Below are positions 1-8,990 of a DNA stretch of 64,000 bases, one piece after another. The notes under the pieces were generated by a model. The model was given only the letters and a program-made list of their open reading frames with translations, did not search any database and was not told the origin of the DNA. This stretch comes from Rhodobiaceae bacterium (GTDB taxonomy: Bacteria > Pseudomonadota > Alphaproteobacteria > Parvibaculales > Parvibaculaceae): contig JAAWWE010000006.1 in the NCBI GenBank assembly GCA_021404525.1, positions 167,899 to 231,898 of the forward strand, read 5' to 3'. The first letter of the stretch is position 1. Each line of letters opens with the position of its first letter. Position numbers and translations under genes: made by a program.

Positions 1-14
1 TCATACTGGGTCAT
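1..14 (-). CDS. 5' end of a divergent gene running off the left edge (possibly ubiK)
   Basis: On the minus strand an ATG at position 14 is preceded by a clear GGAG Shine-Dalgarno seven bases upstream, and the frame reads Met-Thr-Gln-Tyr before leaving the window. Only the first codons are visible, so the product cannot be read. In many alphaproteobacteria the gene divergent from lgt encodes the small ubiquinone accessory factor UbiK, whose proteins often begin Met-Thr-Gln. That identity is inferred from gene order only. Confidence 0.45.
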
Positions 15-206
15 TATCGTTCTCCAATTCTGAGGCGATCTTACGCCCTCCCCCGATTTTTGTCAGCCCGGACAGACCTCTATCAGCGCTTGCGACCACA
101 TGTCTCGATCTTGCCCGCGCCGGTCCGCCCTGCAGGCCTTTGGCTTGACATGCAAGGCCCGAGAGAGACACTGACGAGCCACGTCCTGACCGCAGAAAGA
201 GTGCCT

Positions 207-1040
207 GTGCCCTTCCCCGAAATAGATCCTGTTCTCATCCAAATAGGCCCTTTTGCGATCCGCTGGTACGCCTTGGCCTACATTGCAGGTCTCCTTCTGG
301 GGTGGCGCTATCTCATGCGCCTCGCCGAAACGCCATCCGTCTGGGGTGGTAAGTCGCCCTTCAGCCGCGACCAGGCGGACGACCTTCTGCTTTGGGTCGC
401 TCTCGGTGTGATTCTGGGCGGGCGTTTAGGCTACGTGCTCTTCTATAACCCGGCTTTCTATCTCTACAATCCAGGCGACATTATTGCTGTCTGGAATGGC
501 GGCATGTCTTTCCATGGCGGTTTTCTGGGAGTTGTGCTGGCGATCTACCTGTTTGCCCGCAAACACACTATTCCGCTTTGGTCACTCGCAGACGGTGCAG
601 CCGCCGTCGCCCCCATCGGCATTCTCTTCGGGCGACTGGCGAACTTTATCAATAGTGAACTCTGGGGCAGAACAACGGATGTCCCCTGGGGTGTGGTTTT
701 CCCCACCGGCGGCCCGCTGCCTCGTCATCCGAGCCAGCTCTATGAGGGCCTGCTTGAGGGTGTGGTTCTCTTCATCGTCTTGAGATACCTCACCCATCAC
801 ACCAACGCCCTCTCGCGCCCGGGCATTGTGGCGGGAACCTTCTTCATCGGCTATGGCCTCTCGCGCATCTTTGTGGAGTTCTTCCGCGAACCTGACGCGC
901 ATATCGGCTACCTGTTCGGTCCGGTAACACAAGGCATGGTTCTGACCCTACCCATGATCCTTGTTGGCGCAGGCATCATCTGGTGGGCCCGGACCAACTC
1001 GGCGTCTCCCCAAGCAAAGCCCGCGCGAAAGAAAAAGTAG
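207..1040 (+). CDS. lgt: Prolipoprotein diacylglyceryl transferase
   Basis: Lgt moves the diacylglyceryl group of phosphatidylglycerol onto the lipobox cysteine of prolipoproteins in the inner membrane, the first step of lipoprotein maturation. The product has the family's hydrophobic multi-span layout, the N-terminal FAIRWYALAYIAG segment, the signature region GRLANFINSELWGR, and a C-terminal FVEFFREPD. The ORF track opens at a TTG at 60, but homology starts near PFPEIDP. I chose the GTG at 207, which has a weak AGAAAGAG five bases upstream; an ATG at 150 is the alternative. The next gene starts 10 bp downstream, so the two are probably co-transcribed. Several lipoproteins in this window would be its substrates. 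The family identity is secure; the start is not. Confidence 0.9.
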   Translation: MPFPEIDPVLIQIGPFAIRWYALAYIAGLLLGWRYLMRLAETPSVWGGKSPFSRDQADDLLLWVALGVILGGRLGYVLFYNPAFYLYNPGDIIAVWNGGMSFHGGFLGVVLAIYLFARKHTIPLWSLADGAAAVAPIGILFGRLANFINSELWGRTTDVPWGVVFPTGGPLPRHPSQLYEGLLEGVVLFIVLRYLTHHTNALSRPGIVAGTFFIGYGLSRIFVEFFREPDAHIGYLFGPVTQGMVLTLPMILVGAGIIWWARTNSASPQAKPARKKK

Positions 1041-1050
1041 TCGAACCATC

Positions 1051-2127
1051 GTGACCGCGCTTTCGGACCATATCGCCAGCCTTATCCGACAGGACGGCCC
1101 GATGCCGCTGGACATGTTCATGGACCTGGCGCTCGCACATCCAGAGCATGGCTATTACCGCACACGCGATCCGCTGGGCCGTGAAGGAGATTTCACTACA
1201 GCGCCGGAGATTTCCCAGATGTTCGGGGAGCTTTTAGGTCTCTGGTCAGTCGACATGTGGCAAAAGCTCGGATCACCCCCATCATTTAACCTGATCGAGT
1301 TTGGACCAGGCCGCGGGACGCTTATGGCTGATGCCATACGCGCAGCAAAACTCGTTCCTGCTTTTATCGAGGCCGCCAATCTGGTCTTCCTGGAAACGAG
1401 CCCCGCCTTGCGCACAGAACAAAAGACACGCGTGCCAAGCGCTTCCTGGATAGAGAGTGTCGAAGCATTGCCTGCAGGCCCCTGCATCATCCTCGCAAAC
1501 GAGTTTTTTGACGCGCTTCCGATCAAGCAGTTTCTAAAGACAGGCAAGGGATGGCAGGAACGGTGTGTGGCACTCCAGTCATCTTCCGATGAAGATGCAC
1601 CCTCCTTTAAATTTGGCCTGGCTGAGACATCAGCTGCGGTCTCGTCGTTGGCACCGAATGTTCACGAGGCGCCGGAAGGATCAATCGCGGAGATTTGCCC
1701 CGTCGGGTCGACGATTATGAATAAAATACGCAATCATTTTGATGCGAACACTGGTGCCGCCCTCATCATTGACTATGGATATAAACGCTCAGCGGCAGGT
1801 GACAGCTTCCAGGCATTGAAGAACCACAAATTCGTCGATCCGCTTGCCGATCCCGGAGAGGCAGACCTCACCGCCCATGTGGATTTCGAAGCACTCGCAA
1901 AACCGTTCAACACCGGCACCTGTTACGGCCCCGTGGAGCAAGGTCCCTTTCTCAAAGCCCTCGGCATCCAAGCACGCGCCAATGCGCTCAGCGCAAATGC
2001 CAACGAACATCAACGAGACGATATAGCCTCAGCCCTGAAACGCTTGACGGACCCCGGCGCGATGGGCAGCCTCTTCAAAGTGATGGCCGTGACGTCGCAG
2101 GGCCTTCCCGCGCCAGCGGGGCTCTAA
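1051..2127 (+). CDS. Class I SAM-dependent methyltransferase, MidA/NDUFAF7 family
   Basis: This is a SAM-dependent methyltransferase of the COG1565/MidA family. The eukaryotic member NDUFAF7 methylates an arginine of a complex I subunit, so a role in assembling respiratory complex I is a reasonable inference. Visible motifs are the N-terminal GYYRTRDPLGREGDFTTAPE block, the SAM-binding glycine motif EFGPGRGTL, and ANEFFDALPIKQF. The ORF track starts at a TTG at 961 inside lgt. The GTG at 1051 fits the family start (MTALSDHIASLI) and leaves a 10 bp gap after lgt. The length of 358 residues is normal. The order lgt, this gene, pgeF is a common alphaproteobacterial arrangement. Confidence 0.88.
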   Translation: MTALSDHIASLIRQDGPMPLDMFMDLALAHPEHGYYRTRDPLGREGDFTTAPEISQMFGELLGLWSVDMWQKLGSPPSFNLIEFGPGRGTLMADAIRAAKLVPAFIEAANLVFLETSPALRTEQKTRVPSASWIESVEALPAGPCIILANEFFDALPIKQFLKTGKGWQERCVALQSSSDEDAPSFKFGLAETSAAVSSLAPNVHEAPEGSIAEICPVGSTIMNKIRNHFDANTGAALIIDYGYKRSAAGDSFQALKNHKFVDPLADPGEADLTAHVDFEALAKPFNTGTCYGPVEQGPFLKALGIQARANALSANANEHQRDDIASALKRLTDPGAMGSLFKVMAVTSQGLPAPAGL

Positions 2128-2156
2128 AGGTTGCGACGCAAATTGAATGGAGGCCG

Positions 2157-2930
2157 ATGGTGATACAAAGCGACAGACTGTCAGCGTTCCCCAATATCGC
2201 CCATGGGTTTTTCACACGCGAAGGGGGCACCTCCACCGGCATCTATGAAGGCCGCAATTGTGGCTTGGGGTCTGACGACCTTCGAGCCAACGTCATCGAA
2301 AACAGAGGGCGAACCGCCGATGACCTTGGCGTCCCTCGCGATCACCTGCTGACCGTTTATCAGGTTCATTCGCCGAAGGTTATTGTCGCAGACAGGCCCT
2401 GGGCACACGACACCGCACCTGAAGGAGATGCACTTGTCACGGCCACCAAAGGTCTGGCCCTGGGCATCCTGACGGCAGATTGCACGCCTATCCTTTTCGC
2501 AGATCCGCGCGCAAACGTGATCGGAGCGGCCCACGCAGGCTGGAAAGGCGCCATTGGGGGAGTCCTGGAGGCAACCGTCAATGCCATGACGTCCCTCGGC
2601 GCAGACCGCGACCAGATTGTGTGCGCCATCGGTCCCACAATCTCTCAGGCAAACTATGAGGTTGGTCCGGAATTCCAGGCACAGTTTGTGGCCAAGGCCG
2701 CCGAAAACGGAGTTTATTTCACTCCCAGCGCACGGGAGAATCACCATCAGTTCGACCTGCCAAGGTTTGTCGCCGACAGACTTGGTGCCCTTGGGATCGG
2801 CACCATCCACAACACAAATCTGTGCACCTATGCTGATGCCAAGCGATTCTTTTCCTATCGTCGGACAACTCATGCCGGGGAACCGGACTACGGACGACAA
2901 ATTTCCTCAATCGCGTTGCGAGCCGCATGA
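2157..2930 (+). CDS. pgeF: Peptidoglycan editing factor PgeF (laccase-domain, YfiH family)
   Basis: YfiH/PgeF proteins were once annotated as polyphenol oxidases. The E. coli protein removes wrongly incorporated amino acids from peptidoglycan precursors. The metal-site motifs are present: VHSPKV near residue 65, TADCTPILFADP near 103, and AAHAGWKGAIGG near 123. The C-terminus FFSYRR also fits. The length of 257 residues is typical. The ATG lies just after a GGAGG-like stretch (tggaggccgATG) and 29 bp after the methyltransferase gene, consistent with a three-gene operon with lgt. Substrate specificity cannot be read from the sequence. Confidence 0.88.
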   Translation: MVIQSDRLSAFPNIAHGFFTREGGTSTGIYEGRNCGLGSDDLRANVIENRGRTADDLGVPRDHLLTVYQVHSPKVIVADRPWAHDTAPEGDALVTATKGLALGILTADCTPILFADPRANVIGAAHAGWKGAIGGVLEATVNAMTSLGADRDQIVCAIGPTISQANYEVGPEFQAQFVAKAAENGVYFTPSARENHHQFDLPRFVADRLGALGIGTIHNTNLCTYADAKRFFSYRRTTHAGEPDYGRQISSIALRAA

Positions 2931-2980
2931 CAGACTTTGGTATGAGGCCACCGCCTTGCTACCCTTCACTTGAAACGAAT

Positions 2981-2999
2981 CGCTGATATGCGATCAGTG
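2981..2999. repeat. Inverted repeat upstream of the 3021 lipoprotein gene
   Basis: The sequence CGCTGAT-atgcg-ATCAGTG has 7-base arms with one mismatch (a G·T pair in RNA). It lies 21 bp before the GTG start of the lipoprotein gene. It could be an operator or a small hairpin in the leader. No T-run follows, so it is not a terminator. Confidence 0.3.
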
Positions 3000-3020
3000 A
3001 CGTGAGGGGAAGCCAGCGCC

Positions 3021-4322
3021 GTGAGCGACAAAGAGACCGCGACAGTCCTGCGGCGAATGCGCAGCTTGAAGCGCGGACCACGCGCGACAAGAGCGCTGGG
3101 CATCTGCCTCACAAGCATGCTCATTCTCTCCTCCTGCGGTGAGGAAAAACCGGACGCCAACGCACTTGGGCTAAATGCCGCGTCTGACACATCTCTCATC
3201 ACAGGGTCGGTCAAAGGCCTGCAACGGCGTGGTGTCTTTATTCAACTGCCCGCAGGTCTCCCCGATGAGTTGGCAAGCCAGCTTTTGGCCCGGTTTCAGG
3301 AAGCCAGCATCGCCAACCAACTGACCCTTGCTAGAACAGGCACTGTTCCCGAATACACTGTCAAAGGCGTCGTCCGGGCGGGTGCTGCACGAAACGGCAC
3401 CGCTGTGGTCGTGGTTTGGGAAGTAATCGGTCCAGACGGGAAGCGCGTGAAGCGCATGACCGATGACGTCGTGATCCAAAGGCGCAATTCTGCCGACCCT
3501 GCTTTTTACGATCCTTGGGCCGTCGTCGACGAGGCAACTCTAGAAGAGATTGCAGACACTGCCGCCCTGGAGCTAGCCGGATGGGTCTCCGACCAGACCT
3601 TGGGAGCGAGCCCGGACAGTGACGTCTTACTCACAACCGCCAGCATAGGTGATCAAGAGCCGACAGACACTCAAGGCACCCCAGCGACCGACACATCGCC
3701 AAGTGTCGACCTGTCGACACCCTCGCTCCTGCAGACCCGCCAGCCAGCCGCCACGCCACCAGACATTTCTGGAATTGCCGCACGCAATGCGACTTTGGGA
3801 ATTGCCCCGCCAGTCGCCGCGCCACCTCCGCAAACCGTCGAAAAACCAAGTCCGGAGCCAGCCGACAGAGAAGAAACGGGCACGGCCATAGCCACATTGG
3901 AGCCTCTCAATCCCAATCAGGGATCAGGTGGCGCCCCTCAATCCATCACGAGCAGCACCCGCATTCTGTTTGACGTTGCGGTGGGCACCTCGCCAGGCGA
4001 TGGCCGCCTTTCTCTTGCCGCTGCAGTTCAGGAGGCTCTGGTCAAGGCGGACCATAAGACCAATGAGCCAAGGGCTTTCAGGGTGATTGGCAATGTCGCT
4101 CTCGAGCCCGTTCAGGGGACCTCCCCACCCGGCACGATCAGCGTCAACATTGAATGGACCGTGACCACCAAGGAAGGAACCCCCTTGGGCCTCATTACGC
4201 AATCCAATCAGGTCGACGAAAACGCCCTGGCAGGCGCCTGGGGAGACATTGCGGTCGCTGCTGGGACAGCCGCGGCAGACGGCATATTGCAACTCATCAA
4301 TGAACCGACACCCCCAGCATGA
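3021..4322 (+). CDS. Putative lipoprotein with two related domains and a Pro/Thr-rich linker
   Basis: I do not recognise a named family. The N-terminus carries a basic stretch, a hydrophobic segment and the lipobox LILSSC, so the mature protein is probably an outer-membrane or periplasmic lipoprotein anchored at Cys39 or thereabouts. Residues ~55-195 and ~310-430 look like two copies of one domain: each has a strand pair ending in a V/I-x-W-x-V motif (VVWEVIGPDGK; NIEWTVTTKEG), then an aspartate-rich turn and an alanine-rich helix. The region between (~200-300) is rich in Pro, Thr and Ala and looks disordered. The start is the GTG at 3021 after agccagcgcc, a poor ribosome site. It precedes prs by 159 bp. 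Function is unknown. Confidence 0.75.
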   Translation: MSDKETATVLRRMRSLKRGPRATRALGICLTSMLILSSCGEEKPDANALGLNAASDTSLITGSVKGLQRRGVFIQLPAGLPDELASQLLARFQEASIANQLTLARTGTVPEYTVKGVVRAGAARNGTAVVVVWEVIGPDGKRVKRMTDDVVIQRRNSADPAFYDPWAVVDEATLEEIADTAALELAGWVSDQTLGASPDSDVLLTTASIGDQEPTDTQGTPATDTSPSVDLSTPSLLQTRQPAATPPDISGIAARNATLGIAPPVAAPPPQTVEKPSPEPADREETGTAIATLEPLNPNQGSGGAPQSITSSTRILFDVAVGTSPGDGRLSLAAAVQEALVKADHKTNEPRAFRVIGNVALEPVQGTSPPGTISVNIEWTVTTKEGTPLGLITQSNQVDENALAGAWGDIAVAAGTAAADGILQLINEPTPPA

Positions 4323-4481
4323 GCCGGAACAAGCCAGAATGAGATTGTTGCCACAAGAACACGGATGTGCGGTTTACAGGCGACAACCAGCCTTGATACA
4401 ACCCCGCCAGATGCAGGGTGGATTTCGCAAACATCATTTCGAGCGTGAGCCTGATAAAGAGCTCACAACAGGGGAACACAG

Positions 4482-5417
4482 ATGAAACTGGTCGCAGGCA
4501 ATTCAAACAGGGCACTTGCCGAATCCATTGCCGCCTATCTCAACCTTCCCCTGACCAAATCGGTCGTTCGACGCTTTGCGGACATGGAAGTCTTCGTTGA
4601 AATCCAGGAAAACGTGCGCGGAGAAGATGTTTTCGTCATCCAATCCACCTCTTTTCCGGCCAATGACCATCTGATGGAAACCCTGATCATCATTGATGCG
4701 CTGAAACGGGCGTCTGCCAATCGGATCACCGCCGTCATGCCTTATTTCGGCTATGCCCGCCAAGACCGGAAACCAGGGCCAAGAACGCCAATTTCCGCCA
4801 AATTGGTTGCCAATATGGTGGCAACTGCCGGTGCAGACCGGGTGCTGACTGTTGATCTCCACGCAGGGCAGATCCAGGGCTTTTTCGACATTCCAACCGA
4901 CAATCTTTTTGCGGCGCCGGTCATGACCCGGGACATTCAGGAGAACTACGAAGGTGCGGACAATCTGATGATTATCTCACCTGACGTTGGCGGTGTGGTC
5001 CGCGCGAGAGCCTTGGCCAAACGCCTGAACGCAGATCTCGCAATCGTAGACAAACGGCGCGAACGGGCCGGAGAATCGGAAGTCATGAACATTATCGGGG
5101 ATGTGAACGGACGCCCCTGCATCCTGGTCGATGACATCGTCGATTCTGCCGGAACGCTCTGCAATGCAGCTGAAGCGCTCCTCGCCCAGGGGGCCACCGA
5201 GGTTTCCGCCTATGTGACCCATGGCGTGCTCTCTGGCGGCGCTGTGGCCCGTGTGACGGCCTCCCAGCTGAAGGAGCTGGTCATCACCGACACCATCCAG
5301 GCGACGGAGGCGGTGCGTGTGAGCCATAACATCCGCACCACAACAATCGCCCCGCTTGTGGGCGAGGCCATGCGCCGGACCGCAGAAAGCCGGTCGGTTT
5401 CCAGCCTCTTCGATTAA
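4482..5417 (+). CDS. prs: Ribose-phosphate pyrophosphokinase
   Basis: PRPP synthetase transfers pyrophosphate from ATP to ribose 5-phosphate in the cytoplasm, supplying PRPP for purines, pyrimidines, histidine, tryptophan and NAD. The protein is full length (311 residues). It has the ATP/flexible-loop region [17 protein letters not shown] near residue 93, the Mg-binding [18 protein letters not shown] near 125, and the PRPP loop [12 protein letters not shown] near 208. The ATG follows aacagggg with good spacing. Together with rplY, pth and ychF it forms a conserved block. It supplies the co-substrate of the Apt encoded at about 15 kb. Confidence 0.97.
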   Translation: MKLVAGNSNRALAESIAAYLNLPLTKSVVRRFADMEVFVEIQENVRGEDVFVIQSTSFPANDHLMETLIIIDALKRASANRITAVMPYFGYARQDRKPGPRTPISAKLVANMVATAGADRVLTVDLHAGQIQGFFDIPTDNLFAAPVMTRDIQENYEGADNLMIISPDVGGVVRARALAKRLNADLAIVDKRRERAGESEVMNIIGDVNGRPCILVDDIVDSAGTLCNAAEALLAQGATEVSAYVTHGVLSGGAVARVTASQLKELVITDTIQATEAVRVSHNIRTTTIAPLVGEAMRRTAESRSVSSLFD

Positions 5418-5529
5418 GGCAAGCCCCTCCCCAAAGCCTCACTAAGGTGTTGTTTTATGGGGGGTTCTGCGCTATCACGCCATCCGATCGCACTTCCACA
5501 CCCCTGGAGGAGACTTGCGACACCTAATT

Positions 5530-5551
5530 AGGGCCCTAGGGCCCTGTTTTT
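5530..5551 (+). terminator. Hairpin with T-run between prs and rplY (terminator or attenuator)
   Basis: The arms AGGGCC and GGCCCT pair perfectly around a CTAG loop and are followed by GTTTTT, as in a rho-independent terminator. It ends about 16 bp before the rplY start codon, which is close for a plain prs terminator. It may instead lie in the rplY leader and act as an attenuator. Confidence 0.5.
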
Positions 5552-5566
5552 ATTGGAGAATTTGCA

Positions 5567-6235
5567 ATGGCCGACAATACACAACTTACGGCCCAAGCAC
5601 GAGACCGGGCCGGCAAGGGGGTCGCCCGGGCACTTCGTCGCGAGGGACGTGTTCCAGCAGTGGTTTATGGTGACAAGAAGTCCCCTGACCTGATTTCCCT
5701 CTCACACAACGAAGTGACCAAGCTTTGGAACAAGGGCTCCTTCATGAGCTCCCTGCTCGACCTGGAAGTCGACGGCAAAACGCAGCGGGTTATCCCGCGT
5801 GACGTGCAGCTCGATCCGGTCAAGGACTTTGTGACACATGTTGATTTCTTGCGTCTTGGCAAAGGGGCGAAAATTGCTGTGGAAGTGCCAGTGAACTTCG
5901 TAAACGACGAAGAATCTCCTGGCATCAAGCGTGGCGGTATTCTGAACGTTGTCCGTTACGATGTTGAGCTGAATTGCCCAGCTGAATCGATTCCAGAATC
6001 AATCGAAGTCGACCTAACCGGCACCGACATTGGCGACTCGATCCACATCTCTGCGATCAAACTGCCAGATGGCGTGACACCTGCCATTACCGACCGTGAC
6101 TTCACGGTTGCAACCATCGCCGCACCAGCCGCTCTTGTCTCTGAAGAACAGGAAGCCGAAGAAGGTGAAGGTGAAGAAGGCGAAGCAACAGCAGCTGAAG
6201 GCGAAGGCGAAGGCGGCGAGAACAGCGAAGGCTGA
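5567..6235 (+). CDS. rplY: 50S ribosomal protein L25 (CTC/general stress type)
   Basis: L25 binds 5S rRNA in the large subunit. The N-terminal ~95 residues form the 5S-binding domain (ARDRAGKGVARALRREGRVPAVVYG). They are followed by the TL5/CTC C-terminal beta domain and a very acidic tail rich in Glu and Gly (about residues 188-222). The length of 222 residues is that of the long CTC form found in alphaproteobacteria. The start ATG follows attggagaatttgca. The gene is 33 bp upstream of pth, its usual partner. The acidic tail is low-complexity and encoded by GAA/GGC repeats. Confidence 0.96.
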   Translation: MADNTQLTAQARDRAGKGVARALRREGRVPAVVYGDKKSPDLISLSHNEVTKLWNKGSFMSSLLDLEVDGKTQRVIPRDVQLDPVKDFVTHVDFLRLGKGAKIAVEVPVNFVNDEESPGIKRGGILNVVRYDVELNCPAESIPESIEVDLTGTDIGDSIHISAIKLPDGVTPAITDRDFTVATIAAPAALVSEEQEAEEGEGEEGEATAAEGEGEGGENSEG

Positions 6236-6267
6236 CGCCCTCTTCTGGCCTTTAAGGAGCATGTCAC

Positions 6268-6909
6268 ATGATCCTCTTGGTAGGCCTTGGCAATCCGGGT
6301 GAAAAATACGCCCGTCAACGCCACAATATCGGCTTTATGGCGGTGGATGAGATCATCCGCCGCCATAACTTTTCGCCAGAACGAAAGCGCTTTCAGGGCC
6401 TTGTCTGTGAAGGCACATTGGACGGCGAGAAGGCCCTCATCCTCAAGCCTCAAACCTACATGAACGAGAGCGGCCGCGCAGTCGGCGAAGCGATGCGCTT
6501 CTACAAGCTGGCGCCCTCTGACGTGGTGGTGATGCATGACGAGCTCGACCTGCCCGCTGCCAAGGTGCGCATCAAGACGGGCGGCGGTGCTGCGGGCAAC
6601 AATGGCATCAAGTCCATCACATCCCATATCGGGCCGGAGTTCAGACGTCTGCGCATTGGCATCGGCCATCCAGGTGACAGGGCACGGGTGAGCGGCCATG
6701 TATTGGGCGACTTTGCCAAGGCCGACAAAGCCTGGTTGGAGCCTCTCCTGGACGCGATCGCCGAAGCAGCGCCGCTTCTGGCGGAGGGCAAAGACTCAAG
6801 CTTTGCTAATAGGGTTCATCTGATTTTGAATCCGTCTCAATCCAAAAAGCCCAAACCTGAAAATCAGGCGGGTCAACCAAAACAGAAGGACACACCCGAT
6901 GGGGTTTAA
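6268..6909 (+). CDS. pth: Aminoacyl-tRNA (peptidyl-tRNA) hydrolase
   Basis: Pth recycles tRNA by cleaving peptidyl-tRNA that drops off the ribosome. Family motifs are clear: [18 protein letters not shown] with the catalytic His near residue 20, [23 protein letters not shown], and [13 protein letters not shown]. The length of 213 residues is slightly more than the ~190 core because of a C-terminal Lys/Pro/Gln-rich tail. The ATG follows aaggagcatgtcac. Its 3' end overlaps the start of ychF by 11 bp in another frame, which implies coupled translation. Confidence 0.96.
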   Translation: MILLVGLGNPGEKYARQRHNIGFMAVDEIIRRHNFSPERKRFQGLVCEGTLDGEKALILKPQTYMNESGRAVGEAMRFYKLAPSDVVVMHDELDLPAAKVRIKTGGGAAGNNGIKSITSHIGPEFRRLRIGIGHPGDRARVSGHVLGDFAKADKAWLEPLLDAIAEAAPLLAEGKDSSFANRVHLILNPSQSKKPKPENQAGQPKQKDTPDGV

Positions 6910-7996
6910 ATGCGGCATTGTAGGCCTGCCTAACGTCGGGAAATCGACCCTGTTCAACGCGCTGACACAGACGGCATCCGCCCAGGCAGCGAACTACCCC
7001 TTCTGCACCATCGAACCCAATGTCGGAGAGGTCGCTGTTCCCGATAGCCGCCTCGATAGCCTCGCGGGTATTGCAGAATCGAAAGAGATTATCCCTACAC
7101 GCCTCACCTTTGTGGACATTGCGGGCCTTGTGAAAGGCGCATCCAAGGGCGAAGGGCTAGGCAATCAGTTTCTTGCCAACATCCGTGAGGTAGACGCGAT
7201 CGCCTATGTCCTGCGTTGTTTCGAGGATGGCGATGTGACCCATGTGGAAGGCCGCATTGATCCACTCACCGACGCGGAGATCGTGGAAACCGAACTCATG
7301 CTCGCCGACCTTGAGAGCCTGGAAAAGCGTCTGCCTGCGCTTGAAAAGAAAGCCAAGGGCCAGGACAAAGAAGCCAAAGAGACGATCGATCTCATCGAAC
7401 GCGCCCTTGTTCAGCTTCGTGACGGGAAACCGGCCCGCTTCACAGAACGGACCGACGAAGAAGAGAAGGCTTTCCGCGGCCTCAACCTCCTTACATCAAA
7501 GCCCGTCCTCTATGTCTGCAATGTCGAGGAAGAAGCCGCTGGCACCGGCAATGAATTTTCCAAAACCGTTGAAACTCGTGCAGCAGAAGAAGGCGCGGTC
7601 GCTGTCGTCATCTCCGCAAAGATTGAAGAAGAGCTGGCGCAGCTGGATGCAGAAGAGCGCACAGATTATCTCGAAGAGCTAGGTCTCGCAGAAGCCGGCC
7701 TCGACCGTCTGATCCGCGCAGGCTACGACCTTCTGCACCTCATCACTTACTTTACCTGTGGTCCGAAAGAAACCCGCGCCTGGACGATCACGGAAGGGAC
7801 CTTGGCGCCTGCAGCCGCTGGTGTGATCCACACCGATTTTGAGGCGGGCTTCATTCGGGCAGAAACAATCGCCTATGATGATTTTGTAAGCCTTGGTGGT
7901 GAAACCGCCGCCAAAGATGCTGGCAAGATGCGTCTGGAAGGAAAAGAATATCTGGTGGCAGACGGCGACGTCATGCATTTCCGTTTCAACAATTAA
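6899..7996 (+). CDS. ychF: Redox-regulated ATPase YchF (Obg-family NTPase)
   Basis: YchF is an Obg-type P-loop NTPase that prefers ATP, binds ribosomes and takes part in stress and redox responses. The protein has the P-loop [14 protein letters not shown] near residue 6, the switch/G3 region [19 protein letters not shown] near 70, a central coiled-coil insert (about 130-165), and a C-terminal TGS domain with the conserved end [14 protein letters not shown]. The length of 365 residues is normal. It starts inside pth at ATG 6899 (11 bp overlap), the standard pth-ychF arrangement. Confidence 0.96.
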   Translation: MGFKCGIVGLPNVGKSTLFNALTQTASAQAANYPFCTIEPNVGEVAVPDSRLDSLAGIAESKEIIPTRLTFVDIAGLVKGASKGEGLGNQFLANIREVDAIAYVLRCFEDGDVTHVEGRIDPLTDAEIVETELMLADLESLEKRLPALEKKAKGQDKEAKETIDLIERALVQLRDGKPARFTERTDEEEKAFRGLNLLTSKPVLYVCNVEEEAAGTGNEFSKTVETRAAEEGAVAVVISAKIEEELAQLDAEERTDYLEELGLAEAGLDRLIRAGYDLLHLITYFTCGPKETRAWTITEGTLAPAAAGVIHTDFEAGFIRAETIAYDDFVSLGGETAAKDAGKMRLEGKEYLVADGDVMHFRFNN

Positions 7997-8007
7997 GGGG
8001 ATTGAGG

Positions 8008-8475
8008 ATGATCTATTGGGAGGACGTGCCGGTCGGCCATTCATTCACGACGGCAGAACGCACCATCTCAAAAGAAGAAATCATCGAATTCGCTGGCGAA
8101 TACGACCCTCAACCCTTCCATCTCGATGAAGAAGCAGCAAAAACCTCCCTTCTTGGAGGCCTCTGTGCAAGCGGCTGGCACAGCTGTGCCATCGCCATGC
8201 GTCTTGTCTATGACAGCTTCCATGTGAAGGCCGCAACGCAAGGCTCACCCGGCATTACGGAATGTCGGTGGCGTCGCCCGCTTTATGCGGGCGAGACTGT
8301 CAAAGTCACCGTGACCTGCATCAACGCGCGGACCTCCAAAAGTCGCCCCACCATGGGGCTTACCAATTGGACCTGGGAGATGACCAACCAGGCAGGTGAC
8401 ACCATCATGACCACGGAAAGCTGGTTGATGATGGGACGGCGCCCGACCGAAACAGCCACACCGGAGGCAATCTAA
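8008..8475 (+). CDS. MaoC-family hot-dog dehydratase (copy 1)
   Basis: This 155-residue protein has a single hot-dog fold of the MaoC/R-hydratase type, a family that hydrates trans-2-enoyl-CoA or related thioesters. The catalytic Asp-His motif is visible in AGEYDPQPFHLDEEAA, and GGLCASGWHSCA follows. The ORF track begins at a TTG at 8002. The ATG at 8008 after aggggattgagg fits the family start MIYWEDVPVG. Its stop overlaps the start of the next, related MaoC gene by one base, so the two are translationally coupled and may form a heterodimer. The exact substrate is unknown. Confidence 0.85.
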   Translation: MIYWEDVPVGHSFTTAERTISKEEIIEFAGEYDPQPFHLDEEAAKTSLLGGLCASGWHSCAIAMRLVYDSFHVKAATQGSPGITECRWRRPLYAGETVKVTVTCINARTSKSRPTMGLTNWTWEMTNQAGDTIMTTESWLMMGRRPTETATPEAI

Positions 8476-8981
8476 TGGCGTGGTTTGAAGACATCGAAAT
8501 CGGACGTGAAATTGAGCTGGGAAGCCACACTTTTACCAGCCAAGACATTATTCGCTTCGCCGAAAAATATGACCCGCAGCCGTTCCATACAGATCCAGAG
8601 GCCGCAAAAGACTCACACTTTGGCGGGCTCGTGGCCGCAGGCTGGCACATCGCTGCCGTCTGGATGAAGCTGATGATCGGCGCTCGAGAAACCGCCCCGA
8701 AGGAAGACAGCAAACCAGCGCCAGATGGCCGCCAGGCGCCGCAGGGCGGCCCGTCGCCGGGCTTTTTCGATCTCAAATGGATCAAGCCTGTGCGCGCGGA
8801 AGACACCATCTCCTATCGCACCACGACGATTGAGAAAGTGGACCTGAAGAGCCGTCCCTATCAGGGCATTATTCGAAGTATGAACGAAGGCTTCAATCAG
8901 GACGGCGAGTTGGTCTTCTCTTTCATCGGACAAGGATTGATCGAGCGGCGCGAGCCCTACGCCGCACCATCAGAAGGCTAA
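8475..8981 (+). CDS. MaoC-family hot-dog dehydratase (copy 2)
   Basis: A second MaoC-type hot-dog protein (168 residues) starts within the TAATG junction with the previous gene. It keeps the catalytic motif AEKYDPQPFHTDPEAA and the GGLVAAGWHIAAV segment, so both subunits look potentially active. Residues ~75-95 (KEDSKPAPDGRQAPQGG) form a hydrophilic, proline-rich insert absent from copy 1. The pair probably arose by tandem duplication followed by divergence. A role in fatty acid or aromatic acyl-CoA metabolism is likely; more cannot be said. Confidence 0.85.
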   Translation: MAWFEDIEIGREIELGSHTFTSQDIIRFAEKYDPQPFHTDPEAAKDSHFGGLVAAGWHIAAVWMKLMIGARETAPKEDSKPAPDGRQAPQGGPSPGFFDLKWIKPVRAEDTISYRTTTIEKVDLKSRPYQGIIRSMNEGFNQDGELVFSFIGQGLIERREPYAAPSEG

Positions 8982-8990
8982 CAGGCCAGC

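Noticed and set aside
582-932. Long minus-strand ORF inside lgt
   Set aside because: It lies wholly within a well-supported lgt frame and reads as low-complexity shadow sequence.
2181-2900. 239-codon minus ORF opposite pgeF
   Set aside because: The motifs of pgeF are intact on the plus strand; the minus frame is Cys/Gly-rich without family features.
5956-6699. 247-codon minus ORF opposite rplY/pth
   Set aside because: It spans two certain genes and reads as the reverse of the acidic tail and the Pth core.
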